DNA from: Draconibacterium aestuarii
GTDB lineage: Bacteria > Bacteroidota > Bacteroidia > Bacteroidales > Prolixibacteraceae
Direction: 5' to 3'
DNA: 64,000 nucleotides
NCBI GenBank assembly: GCA_026671195.1
Contig: JAPOHD010000013.1
Span: forward strand, 62,001 to 126,000
Part shown: piece after piece, positions 8,441-17,584 of the stretch
Position numbering within the stretch: position 1 is the first letter of the stretch
Layout of the letters: every line of letters starts with the position of its first letter
The notes under the pieces: model-generated
Told to the model about the DNA's origin: nothing
Seen by the model: the letters and a program-made list of their open reading frames with translations, nothing else
The model's database searches: none
Program-made: the position numbers and the translations under genes

Positions 8441-8973
8441 AGATAGTAGCAATAAGACATACAAGTGTGGCTGTAGATCCGGGAATTTGTTACGGACAAA
8501 CCGATGTGCCGGTTGCCAACTCCTTTCAAAAAGAAAAGGATACGGTAGCAGCTGAAATTGACGGAGTGTTGTTTGATAAAATGTATTCAAGCCCGTTAAC
8601 ACGTTGTAAATTACTTGCCAAAAGTCTTTTTGAAAAAGAGAAGATTGTTTTTGATGACCGGCTGAAAGAACTGAACTTTGGCGACTGGGAATTGCAATCG
8701 TGGGATGAAATATACGCTGATCCTCAGGGGAAAGTGTGGATGGATAACTACCAGAACCTGCCTGCCTTAAACGGCGAAAGCTACCCGGAAATGGTAAAAC
8801 GGGTGGCGGCCTTTTTAGATGGAATAAAGCATGAGAAGTATAATTGCGTTGCGATTGTTGCCCACGCCGGTGTTATTCGCATCTTAAAAAGTTTAATTGA
8901 TAAACAACCCATTGATGAACTTTTTAAAACGTTTAAACCGGAATATGGAAGTGTAACCGAATTTAAAATATAA
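8437..8973 (+). CDS. cobC: Alpha-ribazole phosphatase (histidine phosphatase family)
   Basis: This is a 178-residue phosphoglycerate-mutase-like phosphatase, expected to remove phosphate from alpha-ribazole-5'-phosphate or adenosylcobalamin phosphate. The catalytic RH is in AIRHTSVAVDPGICYGQTDV at the N-terminus. SSPLTRCKLLA and the second histidine in VAHAGVIRIL are also present. The start at 8437 overlaps the cobS stop as ATGA, which indicates translational coupling; the TTG at 8431 is less likely. Confidence 0.92.
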   Translation: MKIVAIRHTSVAVDPGICYGQTDVPVANSFQKEKDTVAAEIDGVLFDKMYSSPLTRCKLLAKSLFEKEKIVFDDRLKELNFGDWELQSWDEIYADPQGKVWMDNYQNLPALNGESYPEMVKRVAAFLDGIKHEKYNCVAIVAHAGVIRILKSLIDKQPIDELFKTFKPEYGSVTEFKI

Positions 8974-8974
8974 C

Positions 8975-9062
8975 TGTTATTTCGACGAAGAAGGAGGAGA
9001 AATATGTCTTTAGAAAGTAAAGATCTCTCTTACATTTTTCCTTCGAGGTGGCAAAAAAGGAA
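8975..9062. repeat. Degenerate palindromic intergenic element
   Basis: The segment contains TTTCGACGAAGAAGGAGGAG and, later, AGATCTCTC and CCTTCGAGG in the form of a decayed inverted repeat. It resembles, from memory, the palindromic repeats common between genes in Bacteroidota. It creates a false strong ribosome-binding site and ATG (9004) upstream of cobQ. Confidence 0.4.
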
Positions 9063-9066
9063 AATA

Positions 9067-10542
9067 ATGACAATTGCTATAAAATACAACCCAATCATGT
9101 TTGTCGGAACAGGATCAGATGTGGGGAAAAGTGTAATCAATGCCGGTTTTGGGCGCATATTTAAACAGGATGGTTTAAATCCGGCACCGTTTAAAGCACA
9201 AAACATGTCGCTGAATAGCTACCCAACTGCCGATGGTTTGGAAATTGGCCGGGCACAGGCCGTGCAGGCCGAAGCATGTGGTGTGGAATGCCGTGTGGAA
9301 ATGAATCCGGTACTTCTGAAACCAACCGGTTACATGAATTCGCAGATAGTTTTAAATGGTAAACCCTGGGCAAACAAATCGGCAAAAGAATATTTTAACG
9401 GTACCGACCGCGACTTTCTATTTGCAGAATGTATGAAAGCATTTTCAAAGCTGGAAGAGGAGTTTAATCCGATTGTTGTGGAGGGCGCCGGAAGTATTTC
9501 GGAAGTGAACCTTTGGGAGAAAGACATAACCAATATGCACGTGGCCGTGGCGAAAAACGCTGCAACTTATTTAATTGCCGACATTGATAAAGGTGGTGTG
9601 TTTGGTAGTGTTTACGGAACGATGCTTTTGCTGCCTGAAGAAGAGCGAAAATTGATAAAGGGTATTCTTATCAATAAATTCAGGGGAGATATTTCGTTGT
9701 TCGAAGACGGGACCAGGAAGTTGGAAGAGTTGTGTGGTGTGCCTGTTGTGGGAATAATTCCGCATTTTAGGGACATTTATATTGACGATGAGGACTCGGT
9801 TGTGGTGGATAAAAAGCAGTTTAAATCGGTTGAAGGAAAAACGAATATTGCGGTGGTTCTGTTGCGGCACATGTCGAATTTTACCGATTTTAATGCATTG
9901 GAACGGATTCCCGAGGTGAACCTGTTTTATGCAGCTACACCCGATGATATCGATCAGGCCGACATTGTAATTATACCGGGATCGAAAAATACCATTTCCG
10001 ATGTGCTCTTTTTACAAAAACAAGGAATGGCAGCAGCCATAAAAAAGGCACACGAACAGGGCAAAGCCGTTTATGGAATTTGTGGCGGTTTTCAAATGAT
10101 GGGGAAGTGGATAAGTGATCCGGAACATGTGGAAGGAAATATCGAAAGAGTGCCGGGACTTGGAATTTTGCCTGTTGAAACGACAATCACAGAAGAAAAA
10201 GTTACCGAACAATGCTCCTTTATTTTTCAGAATAAACTGAAAGGGAAAGGATATGAAATTCACATGGGCGACACGGTTGCCGAAAAACCGAATCCACTTT
10301 GTGTTATCGATGGAAAAAAGGAAGATGGGTATTTTCTCAACTCAAAAACCTGGGGAACGTACATTCATGGTATTTTCGATAACAAGGAAATGATCAATCA
10401 AATTCTGGCCGAAGCAGGTCAGAACGTAATAACCGAAATGGATTTTCAGCAGTTTAAAGAGGAACAGTACGATAAACTGGCCAGGCTGATACGGGAAAAC
10501 GTAGATATGGATTACATCTATAAATCAATGCAAATTGATTAA
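9067..10542 (+). CDS. cobQ: Cobyric acid synthase, glutamine-hydrolysing
   Basis: This enzyme amidates the b, d, e and g side chains of adenosylcobyrinic acid a,c-diamide using glutamine and ATP. The N-terminal ATPase half has FVGTGSDVGKSVINAG and the NMSLNSYPTADGLEIGRAQA block. The C-terminal class I glutaminase has the nucleophile in YGICGGFQMMG and a late HGIFDN. An ATG at 9004 would add 21 residues, but these come from a palindromic intergenic repeat, so 9067 is the more likely start (491 residues, normal length). It overlaps cbiB by 8 bp. Confidence 0.93.
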   Translation: MTIAIKYNPIMFVGTGSDVGKSVINAGFGRIFKQDGLNPAPFKAQNMSLNSYPTADGLEIGRAQAVQAEACGVECRVEMNPVLLKPTGYMNSQIVLNGKPWANKSAKEYFNGTDRDFLFAECMKAFSKLEEEFNPIVVEGAGSISEVNLWEKDITNMHVAVAKNAATYLIADIDKGGVFGSVYGTMLLLPEEERKLIKGILINKFRGDISLFEDGTRKLEELCGVPVVGIIPHFRDIYIDDEDSVVVDKKQFKSVEGKTNIAVVLLRHMSNFTDFNALERIPEVNLFYAATPDDIDQADIVIIPGSKNTISDVLFLQKQGMAAAIKKAHEQGKAVYGICGGFQMMGKWISDPEHVEGNIERVPGLGILPVETTITEEKVTEQCSFIFQNKLKGKGYEIHMGDTVAEKPNPLCVIDGKKEDGYFLNSKTWGTYIHGIFDNKEMINQILAEAGQNVITEMDFQQFKEEQYDKLARLIRENVDMDYIYKSMQID

Positions 10543-11470
10543 TCATCCCGAAATAATTATTCCACTGTTGGCTGGTTTTATTTTGGATGCTTTAATCGGC
10601 GATCCGCACCGCCTGCCGCACCCTATCCGCCTGTTTGGGCATGCCATTTCTTATGGCGAAAGGAAACTGAATCTAGGAAAGTATCAAAAACTTAAAGGTG
10701 CTCTGCTTGCCCTTGTTTTAATTTCCGGCACATTTAGTTTGTTTCAGCTTTTGTTCGGGCTTATTTCAGGTGAAGAATACTTGTATTTGGTTGTTGGTTC
10801 TGTTTTCGTGTTTTATGGGCTGGCCAATCGTTCGTTAATTCAGGAGGCTCTAAAAGTAATTCAGAAACTGAAAAAAGAAGGAGTGGAGGCAGGGCGAAAA
10901 CAATTGAGTAGGATTGTAGGGCGCGATACCACAAAACTATCAGAAAATCAAATTCGAACAGCGGTGCTGGAAACCCTCGCCGAAAACCTCAGTGACGGTG
11001 TAATTGCACCACTCTTCTTTTATACAATTGGCGGAGTGCCTGCTATGCTTGCCTACAAAATGGCAAATACGCTCGATTCGATGATCGGCTACAAAAACGC
11101 GCGTTATAAAGACTTTGGCTTTTTTGCCGCAAAACTCGATGATGTTTTAAACTTTATTCCTGCACGTTTAACTGCTTTGCTAATGGTTCTGCTGACTATG
11201 AGTTTTCGTGGTGTACGTTTTATATTTAAATATGGCCGAAAACATGCCAGTCCAAATGCCGGTTACCCCGAGGCTGCACTGGCCGGAATCTTAAATTGCC
11301 GGTTTGGCGGACCAAATGTTTACCACGGAGTTTTGGTTGAAAAGCCTTTTATTGGAGAAAATGCTGGAGTAGTTTCTGATCTTGATGTAATTAAAGCTTG
11401 TGGGATAAATCTTCTTGTTACACTTTTTATGTTGTTTTCAGTTATTGCATCACTGCAGTGGTTGTCTTGA
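10535..11470 (+). CDS. cbiB: Adenosylcobinamide-phosphate synthase
   Basis: CbiB/CobD attaches the aminopropanol (phosphate) arm to adenosylcobyric acid in the membrane. Motifs include ALIGDPHRLPHPIRLFGHAI near the N-terminus, DGVIAPLFFYTIGG, and KMANTLDSMIGYKNARY. Four to five hydrophobic segments are visible. The only plausible start is a TTG at 10535, overlapping cobQ; the first in-frame ATG is far inside the conserved region. It ends the cobalamin operon. The threonine-phosphate decarboxylase and the early corrin-ring genes are not in this window. Confidence 0.92.
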   Translation: MINHPEIIIPLLAGFILDALIGDPHRLPHPIRLFGHAISYGERKLNLGKYQKLKGALLALVLISGTFSLFQLLFGLISGEEYLYLVVGSVFVFYGLANRSLIQEALKVIQKLKKEGVEAGRKQLSRIVGRDTTKLSENQIRTAVLETLAENLSDGVIAPLFFYTIGGVPAMLAYKMANTLDSMIGYKNARYKDFGFFAAKLDDVLNFIPARLTALLMVLLTMSFRGVRFIFKYGRKHASPNAGYPEAALAGILNCRFGGPNVYHGVLVEKPFIGENAGVVSDLDVIKACGINLLVTLFMLFSVIASLQWLS

Positions 11471-11551
11471 AATATCGGGTTGATCAGGTAGAATAGGAAC
11501 TGCCAGGCCGAGCCCTGAATATCTTAAGTTTTACGAGGATTTTGTAGAAAC

Positions 11552-11635
11552 AAAAAAAAGGACGGGTCAACACCCATCCTTTTCACTAACTAAACCAATA
11601 AAACTAATCAAACCTAAACTTATGAACTAAAACTT
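11552..11635 (-). ncRNA. Predicted small RNA, array copy 1
   Basis: On the minus strand a TATCTTTG -7 box (11642-11649), with TTAACC 20 nt upstream of it, precedes a stretch of about 84 nt beginning near CATAAGTTTTAGTTCATAAG. The stretch ends in a hairpin (GGATGGGTGTTGACCCGTCC) followed by a run of eight T. No ORF of note is present. The promoter, short transcript and intrinsic terminator together suggest a standalone small RNA. This copy is the most diverged of four. I do not recognise an Rfam family. Confidence 0.5.
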
Positions 11636-11825
11636 ATGCTGCAAAGATATGCGGAAAAGCACAGAAATGGGTTAATTCAATGTTAATTGTTCTAATTACA
11701 AAATGATTTAACATTAATTAAATAGTGGAAAAATAACAGTGATATTGTTTGGGTGGTGAAATATTGATTTCAAAAAGCTCTGATGGATGGAATAATGATT
11801 TTCCTGGATAAAGAACTTAGCTTAA

Positions 11826-11909
11826 TAAAAAAAGGATAGGTCAACACCTATCCTTTTCACTAACTAAACCAATAAAACTAATCAAACCTAAACTTATGAA
11901 CTAAAACTT
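11826..11909 (-). ncRNA. Predicted small RNA, array copy 2
   Basis: Same layout as copy 1: TACATTTG -7 box at 11916-11923, TTAACC 20 nt upstream, a near-identical ~60-nt body, and a terminator hairpin GGATAGGTGTTGACCTATCC ending in a T-run. The stem bases differ from copy 1 but stay paired (compensatory change). Confidence 0.5.
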
Positions 11910-12092
11910 ATGCTGCAAATGTAGGGTGAAAAAATGGAATTGAGGTTAACTGAAAGTTAAAAAACATGTTTTATAACATATCTTAAATCTATCTTAATTC
12001 GAGGAAATCTATCGTGTGGTTGTTTGGAGGTGATTGGAGAAGGAAAGATGGTGTTGGAGCTTATTCATAAAAATGAATTCAAGGTTTTGGAA

Positions 12093-12176
12093 ATAAAAAA
12101 GGATAGGTCAATACCCATCCTTTTCACTAACTAAACCAATAAAACTAATCAAACCTAAACTTATGAACTAAAACTT
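12093..12176 (-). ncRNA. Predicted small RNA, array copy 3
   Basis: The TACATTTG box is at 12183-12190, with the same body and terminator. It is spaced exactly 267 bp from copy 2, and the intervening sequence is also duplicated, so copies 2-4 arose by tandem duplication. Confidence 0.5.
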
Positions 12177-12359
12177 ATGCTGCAAATGTAGGGTGAAAAA
12201 ATGGATTTGAGGTTAACTGAAAGTTAAAAAACATGTTTTATAACATATCTTAAATCTATCTTAATTCGAGGAAATCTATCGTGTGGTTGTTTGGAGATGT
12301 TTTGAAAAGGAAAGATGGTGTTGGAGCTTATTCATAAAAATGAATTCAAGGTTTTGGAA

Positions 12360-12443
12360 ATAAAAAAGGATAGGTCAACACCTATCCTTTTCACTAACTA
12401 AACCAATAAAACTAATCAAACCTAAACTTATGAACTAAAACTT
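12360..12443 (-). ncRNA. Predicted small RNA, array copy 4
   Basis: The TATCTTTG box is at 12450-12457. The body is again near-identical and ends in the GGATAGGTGTTGACCTATCC hairpin plus a T-run. It is the promoter-proximal copy, about 100 nt beyond the floA operon terminator; its -33 region is diverged. Confidence 0.48.
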
Positions 12444-12552
12444 ATGCTACAAAGATATGTTGAATAACATAAATGGATGCTAAAAATTTTTAAAAAGATT
12501 GATTTTTATATTTGTTTTAACCCAAAGTTAACTCAGGAACTACATTTAAAAG

Positions 12553-12583
12553 AAAAGCCTTCCGTCATTTGACGAAAGGCTTT
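12553..12583 (-). terminator. Terminator of the floA operon
   Basis: AAAGCCTT...AAGGCTTT forms a hairpin with a T-rich tail on the minus strand, just past the floA stop. Confidence 0.8.
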
Positions 12584-12605
12584 AAGTAGTATATACAATA
12601 TGTGT

Positions 12606-13586
12606 TTATTCTTTTGTTGTACCACCTCCTTCGCCGGCAATAGAGTCGCGCATGGAAGTGTCAGCCATAATATTTTTGTATTTCATATAATCCATAATTC
12701 CAAGGTTGCCACCTCTGAATGCTTCCGCAATGGCAAGTGGAACCTGAGCTTCAGCTTCTATTACCTTTGCTCTCATTTCTTGTGCTGTAGCTTTATTTTC
12801 TTGCTCCAGCGCTATTGCCATGGCACGGCGTTCCTCGGCTTTGGCTTGGGCAATGTTTTTATCGGCCTCTGCCTGATCCATCTGTAACACTGCACCGATG
12901 TTTTTACCTATATCGATGTCGGCAATATCAATTGACAAAATTTCGAATGCTGTTCCTGCATCCAGACCTTTTTCGAGTACAACACGCGAAATAAAATCAG
13001 GATTTTCCAAAACAGCTTTGTGCGAATGCGATGATCCGATTGACGAAACAATTCCTTCACCAACACGCGCAAGAACGGTTTCTTCTCCAGCTCCTCCAAC
13101 CAGTTGTTTTATGTTGGCACGAACCGTTACCCTGGCTTTGGCAATAAGCTGGATACCATCTTTTGAAACGGCAGTAACAGGCGGTGTGTTAATTACTTTT
13201 GGATTCACTGACATTTGAACAGCTTCAAAAACATCGCGACCGGCAAGATCGATAGCGGTTGCCATATTGAATGGAAGTTCGATGTTTGCTTTTGCTGCTG
13301 ATACCAGGGCATGAACAACTCTGGCCACGTGACCACCGGCCAGATAATGTGCTTCCAGGGCATCGCGACTCAGCTGAACATCGGCTTTTGTGCCTTCAAT
13401 CATTGCACGTACAATAACTCCGGGAGGTACTTTTCTGAAACGCATTAGGAACAATTGTAACAGTGAAATACGTACTCCTGAAACAAGGGCTGAAAACCAC
13501 AACCCAATCGGTATAAAATAAAGGATTATAAAAAGTAATACAATTACTCCTATTATTAATCCCCAAACTCCTATTTCTTCTACCAT
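12606..13586 (-). CDS. floA: Flotillin-like protein FloA
   Basis: This is a 326-residue membrane scaffold of the UPF0365/FloA family that organises lipid-ordered domains. Two adjacent N-terminal hydrophobic stretches (residues ~8-45) anchor it. An SPFH-like domain follows ([21 protein letters not shown]), and a charged Ala/Glu-rich coiled coil ([20 protein letters not shown]) lies near the C-terminus. It is the downstream partner of the NfeD gene (4-bp gap), the usual pairing for flotillins. Confidence 0.93.
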   Translation of the reverse strand: MVEEIGVWGLIIGVIVLLFIILYFIPIGLWFSALVSGVRISLLQLFLMRFRKVPPGVIVRAMIEGTKADVQLSRDALEAHYLAGGHVARVVHALVSAAKANIELPFNMATAIDLAGRDVFEAVQMSVNPKVINTPPVTAVSKDGIQLIAKARVTVRANIKQLVGGAGEETVLARVGEGIVSSIGSSHSHKAVLENPDFISRVVLEKGLDAGTAFEILSIDIADIDIGKNIGAVLQMDQAEADKNIAQAKAEERRAMAIALEQENKATAQEMRAKVIEAEAQVPLAIAEAFRGGNLGIMDYMKYKNIMADTSMRDSIAGEGGGTTKE

Positions 13587-13590
13587 TTGA

Positions 13591-14061
13591 TTATTTTTTT
13601 AAAGGTTCAACAACTAATTTATTGGATTCTATTTTTACTATTCGAATTTCAACATTCTGGTCAATAAAACTCCCCGTTGACTGAGCTTCAACGACTTCAT
13701 TATTCACTTTTACTTTTCCCATCGGAGCGAGTCGTCCAATTGTTTTGCCCACATCTCCAACTGCAAGTTTTTCTTTGTTAAGTTGTTCTACTTTACCATC
13801 AATGTTTTTTTCAAGAATCATTTTTTTCCCGGTTCTCGACTTAAAGAAGTAATAAATCAGCAGAGGGGAGGCAATTAAAACCACTGCCAGAGTTATGAAT
13901 CCCGGTACGGTTCCAAGTTCTGAGAAAGCAATATAAACGCTTCCAATCAATAGCAAAAAGCCGCCGATTCCGGCAATAGTTACACCTGGAATTACTGCAA
14001 ATTCGATAAGTAATAAAACAAGTCCCAGCAAGATTAGTAGGATAATAGTAAAAATGGTCAT
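13591..14061 (-). CDS. NfeD family membrane protein
   Basis: This 156-residue protein has N-terminal transmembrane helices ([20 protein letters not shown] and two more hydrophobic segments to about residue 75). It ends in an OB-fold-like C-terminal domain with [17 protein letters not shown]. This is the short NfeD form lacking the protease half. NfeD proteins work with flotillins in membrane quality control, consistent with floA directly downstream. Confidence 0.9.
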   Translation of the reverse strand: MTIFTIILLILLGLVLLLIEFAVIPGVTIAGIGGFLLLIGSVYIAFSELGTVPGFITLAVVLIASPLLIYYFFKSRTGKKMILEKNIDGKVEQLNKEKLAVGDVGKTIGRLAPMGKVKVNNEVVEAQSTGSFIDQNVEIRIVKIESNKLVVEPLKK

Positions 14062-14067
14062 ATTGAT

Positions 14068-14346
14068 TTAGTCTATTGTTGCGTTAAGTTTACGTTCTAT
14101 TAGTGCATCTTTCAATGGCTTTAATGCGGCAAATCCACCTTTTTTAACATCACACTTGCCTTTGTAGTGAACTAGCATTGTACATTGCGTGGCCTGCTCA
14201 TATCCGTGTTTGCAAATATCAATCAAAGCTTCAATTACATAATCAAAAGTGTGCACATCATCGTTATGCAAAATCAGGAAGTTCTCTTCAGCAACTTCAT
14301 CATCAAATTCTTTTACCGGAATTTTTTTTGTCTCTTTCTGTGTCAT
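14068..14346 (-). CDS. clpS: ClpS adaptor protein
   Basis: A 92-residue adaptor that delivers N-degron substrates to ClpAP. It has the diagnostic LILHNDDVHTFDYVIEAL segment (residues ~27-44) with the acidic Asp pair that binds N-terminal residues. It overlaps the stop of the upstream SPOR-domain gene by 4 bp and sits 6 bp ahead of nfeD, so all four genes probably form one operon. Confidence 0.93.
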   Translation of the reverse strand: MTQKETKKIPVKEFDDEVAEENFLILHNDDVHTFDYVIEALIDICKHGYEQATQCTMLVHYKGKCDVKKGGFAALKPLKDALIERKLNATID

Positions 14347-15773
14347 TTTCCTGCTTCAATTTCTTTTGCTTCTTTCAAAGTTATTCTTTTTCCGTTAAAA
14401 TAAGGTACAATAAATGCATCTTCTACACCTTCTCTTTTTACCTGGTTCTGCATCTTTAGGGCATCTTCGTAACTTGTCAGGTTCCCTGTTGTATAAACAA
14501 CAACGCCTTTTTCGTCGGTATAGTTGTCAATTTTACGGATATACGATAACTTTTTGAATTGGTTTTTTACATAAGACGGTAATTCCCGGCTGTATGCACC
14601 TAATTGAATTTTATAAATCAATTCGTCTTTGGTCACTTCTTCAACTTTAGTGGTTATATTGGGTGTTGCTAACAATACCTGTGGATTTGTCGATATGCTT
14701 GTGTCAGTTTCTGCCTCTTCAATAATTTCAGTTTGCAACAACAATTTTGAATAGGTTTCCAGATCTTTTATAAAGGCTTCTTTTTCATCGAACAAAACGT
14801 TATTCCAGTAATCGATTTCAACTTGTTTGGCTTGCAACATAAGTTGTTGTATTTCACTTCGAAGGGTATAAATGAAGGTTTCAGAGGTCAGAATCTTTTC
14901 GCCAATTGTTTGTTTTTCGTCGTATGAGTTAGTTGCAGCGTATTTTTTCCGGAATTCACCTACCTCATTTAATTTTATATCCAGCTCATTTTGTTTTTGT
15001 TGGCCTTCCAAATAAAATTGTAATCCTTCTTCTGTTTTAAAATTAGCAGTATCGAGGTAGGTAATTTCTCCATTTATTTCAAAATTAATCGGCTTTGTTT
15101 TCTGAACTGTCTTTTGGAGAATAACGGGAGCAACGGTGTTCTCAATAATTACTGATTTATTATCTTCAGTCGTTAACGAATCGTGCAGATCAAAAGCGCT
15201 TACACTATCTGTCAAGTTATCTTCAGAAATTATTGGTCGGTATTCTTCAATTTCTTTTTCTCTCTGAATGGGAGCCGGCAAAATATCTCCCGCGAGTTGT
15301 TCAGCCTCTGGTGTATCGCTTTCAAATGGATTGATTTTATTGTAGCATTGCTGTATTTTTTCAGAAAGCCCTACTTTATTTTGTTCTTCAATTCCTGTTT
15401 TTTGCTGATAAAGGGTGTAGCGTTCTATTGCTTCTTCCCATTGACTTTGCGCATGATATTGTACGCCCAGGTAATAATCGGTTTTCAGCGGTGTTTCACC
15501 GCTGCTCCCTTTTAGCAAGCATCGAATTTCATTTGATCCATAATGATTGTTTTCGGTTCGGCAGGCACCATAATAGTAGTTGATCATTTGGTCATCAGCG
15601 GTGTCTTTCACAAGTTGTTCTAAAACCTGTTCTGCTTCAAGATACTTTTCTGCATCAAACAGTAAAATAGCTTTCACCAGCAGATTTTCCTGCCAACTGG
15701 CATAACTAACAATTGATGCAAACAAAAGAGCCAGGAATATTGTTAAATGTGCATTGGTTTTTTTCAAGTCCAT
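14343..15773 (-). CDS. Signal-peptide protein with TPR-like region and C-terminal SPOR-like domain
   Basis: The start is placed at the ATG 15773 rather than the TTG two codons upstream. Residues 1-25 look like a signal peptide (TIFLALLFASIVSYASW). Residues ~30-150 look like TPR-type helices (DAEKYLEAEQVLEQLVKDTA, then YLGVQYHAQSQWEEAI). A long low-complexity and coiled-coil middle follows. The end (YKIQLGAYSRELPSYVKNQF...YEDALKMQNQVK) matches SPOR domains that bind denuded peptidoglycan. A periplasmic cell-wall-associated role is inferred; the exact function is unknown. Confidence 0.7.
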   Translation of the reverse strand: MDLKKTNAHLTIFLALLFASIVSYASWQENLLVKAILLFDAEKYLEAEQVLEQLVKDTADDQMINYYYGACRTENNHYGSNEIRCLLKGSSGETPLKTDYYLGVQYHAQSQWEEAIERYTLYQQKTGIEEQNKVGLSEKIQQCYNKINPFESDTPEAEQLAGDILPAPIQREKEIEEYRPIISEDNLTDSVSAFDLHDSLTTEDNKSVIIENTVAPVILQKTVQKTKPINFEINGEITYLDTANFKTEEGLQFYLEGQQKQNELDIKLNEVGEFRKKYAATNSYDEKQTIGEKILTSETFIYTLRSEIQQLMLQAKQVEIDYWNNVLFDEKEAFIKDLETYSKLLLQTEIIEEAETDTSISTNPQVLLATPNITTKVEEVTKDELIYKIQLGAYSRELPSYVKNQFKKLSYIRKIDNYTDEKGVVVYTTGNLTSYEDALKMQNQVKREGVEDAFIVPYFNGKRITLKEAKEIEAGK

Positions 15774-15900
15774 GTACAAAATATGTTCATTTTTTCGATT
15801 AGGTAAAACTACAAAAAATGTATTGTGTTTTGAACTTTATTATTGTCTGAATTGACAGCAATTAGTGATTTGTAAACCTGAGTTATATGATTTAATAATT

Positions 15901-15908
15901 TATATTTG
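15901..15908 (+). promoter_or_regulatory. -7 box of the bcp-recA promoter
   Basis: TATATTTG matches TAnnTTTG, 22 nt ahead of the bcp ATG. No LexA-type operator was recognised. Confidence 0.45.
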
Positions 15909-15930
15909 TAAAACAGATTAGAAAAGCAAG

Positions 15931-16395
15931 ATGACAAATTTAAAAATTGGAGATCAAGCGCCTGATTTTCAGGGTGTAAATCAAAATGGAGAGAGAATTG
16001 GTCTGAAAGATTTCGCAGGGAAAAAGTTAATCCTTTATTTTTACCCCAAAGACAACACTCCGGGCTGTACTGCCGAATCGTGTAATTTGAACGATAATTA
16101 CGATGCCTGGCTCGAAAAAGGATTCGATGTTGTTGGGGTTAGCCCGGACAGTGAGAAGTCGCATCAGAAATTCATCGAAAAATTTGGTTTTAAATTCAAT
16201 TTAATTGCGGATACTGAAAAAGAAATCCTGGAAGCTTTTGGAGTTTGGGGAGAAAAAAGCATGTACGGCAGAAAATACATGGGGGTTTTTCGCACCACTT
16301 TTGTAATTAATGAAGAAGGTGTTATTGTAGAAATATTTGAGAAAGTACAAACAAAAGATCATACAAATCAGATTATAGAGGCACTAAAATTATAA
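15931..16395 (+). CDS. bcp: Thioredoxin-dependent thiol peroxidase (peroxiredoxin Q/BCP)
   Basis: A 154-residue peroxiredoxin reducing peroxides in the cytoplasm. The peroxidatic Cys lies in DNTPGCTAESCNL and the resolving Cys is five residues on, the atypical 2-Cys arrangement of PrxQ. GVSPDSEKSHQKFIEKF and FRTTFVINEEG are also standard. It lies 12 bp ahead of recA, so the two are probably co-transcribed. Confidence 0.95.
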   Translation: MTNLKIGDQAPDFQGVNQNGERIGLKDFAGKKLILYFYPKDNTPGCTAESCNLNDNYDAWLEKGFDVVGVSPDSEKSHQKFIEKFGFKFNLIADTEKEILEAFGVWGEKSMYGRKYMGVFRTTFVINEEGVIVEIFEKVQTKDHTNQIIEALKL

Positions 16396-16407
16396 GCTTA
16401 AAAACAC

Positions 16408-17430
16408 ATGACCAAAGAAGAAAAAAGCCAAATTAATAAGGAAAAGCTGAAAGCACTTCAGCTTACTATGGATAAAATTGAAAAGAGTTACGGAAAAGGT
16501 TCGATTATGCGTATGGGAGACCGGGCAATAGAAGATGTTCCGGCTATCTCGTCGGGATCGATAGCTTTGGATGTTGCTCTGGGTGTCGGTGGTTTTCCTA
16601 AAGGTAGGGTAATCGAAATTTACGGACCTGAATCTTCCGGTAAAACAACACTTGCTATTCATGCCATTGCCGAAGCACAAAAAGCCGGTGGTGTTGCCGC
16701 ATTTATTGATGCAGAGCACGCATTTGATCCTTATTATGCTAAAAAATTAGGTGTCGATATCGACGAGCTTTTAATTTCTCAACCCGACAGCGGTGAGCAG
16801 GCATTGGAGATTACCGATAACCTGATTCGCTCTGGTGCTTTGGATATTGTGGTTATCGACTCGGTTGCTGCGTTAACACCAAAAGCCGAATTGGAAGGAG
16901 AAATGGGGGACTCAAAGATGGGTCTTCAGGCACGATTAATGTCACAGGCCTTGAGGAAACTCACAGGTAATATTAATAAGACAAAAACCTGCTGTATTTT
17001 TATAAACCAGTTGCGCGAAAAAATCGGGGTGATGTTTGGCAATCCTGAAACTACAACTGGTGGTAATGCCCTAAAGTTTTATGCTTCGGTACGTTTGGAT
17101 ATTCGACGGATCGGACAAATTAAAGATGGTGAAGAAGTAAATGGTAACCACGTTCGTGTAAAAGTGGTAAAAAATAAAGTGGCACCACCATTCCGTAAAG
17201 CAGAGTTTGATATAATGTATGGTGAAGGAATCTCCAAATCAGGTGAAATTATCGATTTAGGAGTACAATATAATATTATCAAAAAAAGTGGTTCGTGGTT
17301 TAGCTATGGCGAAACAAAGTTGGGTCAGGGTCGCGAAACCGTACGTAACCTTGTTCTTGATAATCCGGAGTTGGCTCAAGAATTGGAAACCAAAATCATT
17401 GAAGCAATTACGGGCACAACAACAGTATAG
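16408..17430 (+). CDS. recA: Recombinase RecA
   Basis: Full-length RecA (340 residues) for homologous recombination and SOS induction. The Walker A is GPESSGKTT near residue 70. [20 protein letters not shown], the L2 region [17 protein letters not shown], and [19 protein letters not shown] are all present. There is no intein or truncation. A strong terminator follows. Confidence 0.98.
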   Translation: MTKEEKSQINKEKLKALQLTMDKIEKSYGKGSIMRMGDRAIEDVPAISSGSIALDVALGVGGFPKGRVIEIYGPESSGKTTLAIHAIAEAQKAGGVAAFIDAEHAFDPYYAKKLGVDIDELLISQPDSGEQALEITDNLIRSGALDIVVIDSVAALTPKAELEGEMGDSKMGLQARLMSQALRKLTGNINKTKTCCIFINQLREKIGVMFGNPETTTGGNALKFYASVRLDIRRIGQIKDGEEVNGNHVRVKVVKNKVAPPFRKAEFDIMYGEGISKSGEIIDLGVQYNIIKKSGSWFSYGETKLGQGRETVRNLVLDNPELAQELETKIIEAITGTTTV

Positions 17431-17453
17431 ATAAATAGAAATAGACAGAATAT

Positions 17454-17493
17454 GCCGGGTGAATTATTTCTGTTGATTCATCCGGTTTTTTTT
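17454..17493 (+). terminator. Terminator after recA
   Basis: GCCGGGTGAAT and ATTCATCCGG pair across a short loop and are followed by eight T. Confidence 0.85.
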
Positions 17494-17584
17494 ATAAATA
17501 AAGCTGAAAATAAGACTTCTAATTGTTTAGCTGAAAATAGGACAAGTGAAGTAGGACAGCAAAATAATTTTAAATAATAATTGT

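Larger units (their letters stand above)
11825..12460. repeat. 267-bp tandem duplication carrying the small-RNA units
   Basis: Two full units and a partial third with a 267-bp period are seen. For example, GAGGTTAACTGAAAGTTAAA recurs near 11940 and 12207, and GAATTCAAGGTTTTGGAAAT near 12075 and 12342. The 11471-12605 gap holds nothing else apparent. Confidence 0.8.

Noticed and set aside
9004-9066. cobQ start at 9004 with its strong AGGAGG
   Set aside because: The added residues come from a palindromic intergenic element, and starting at 9067 gives the normal N-terminus close to the FVGTGSDVGKS motif.
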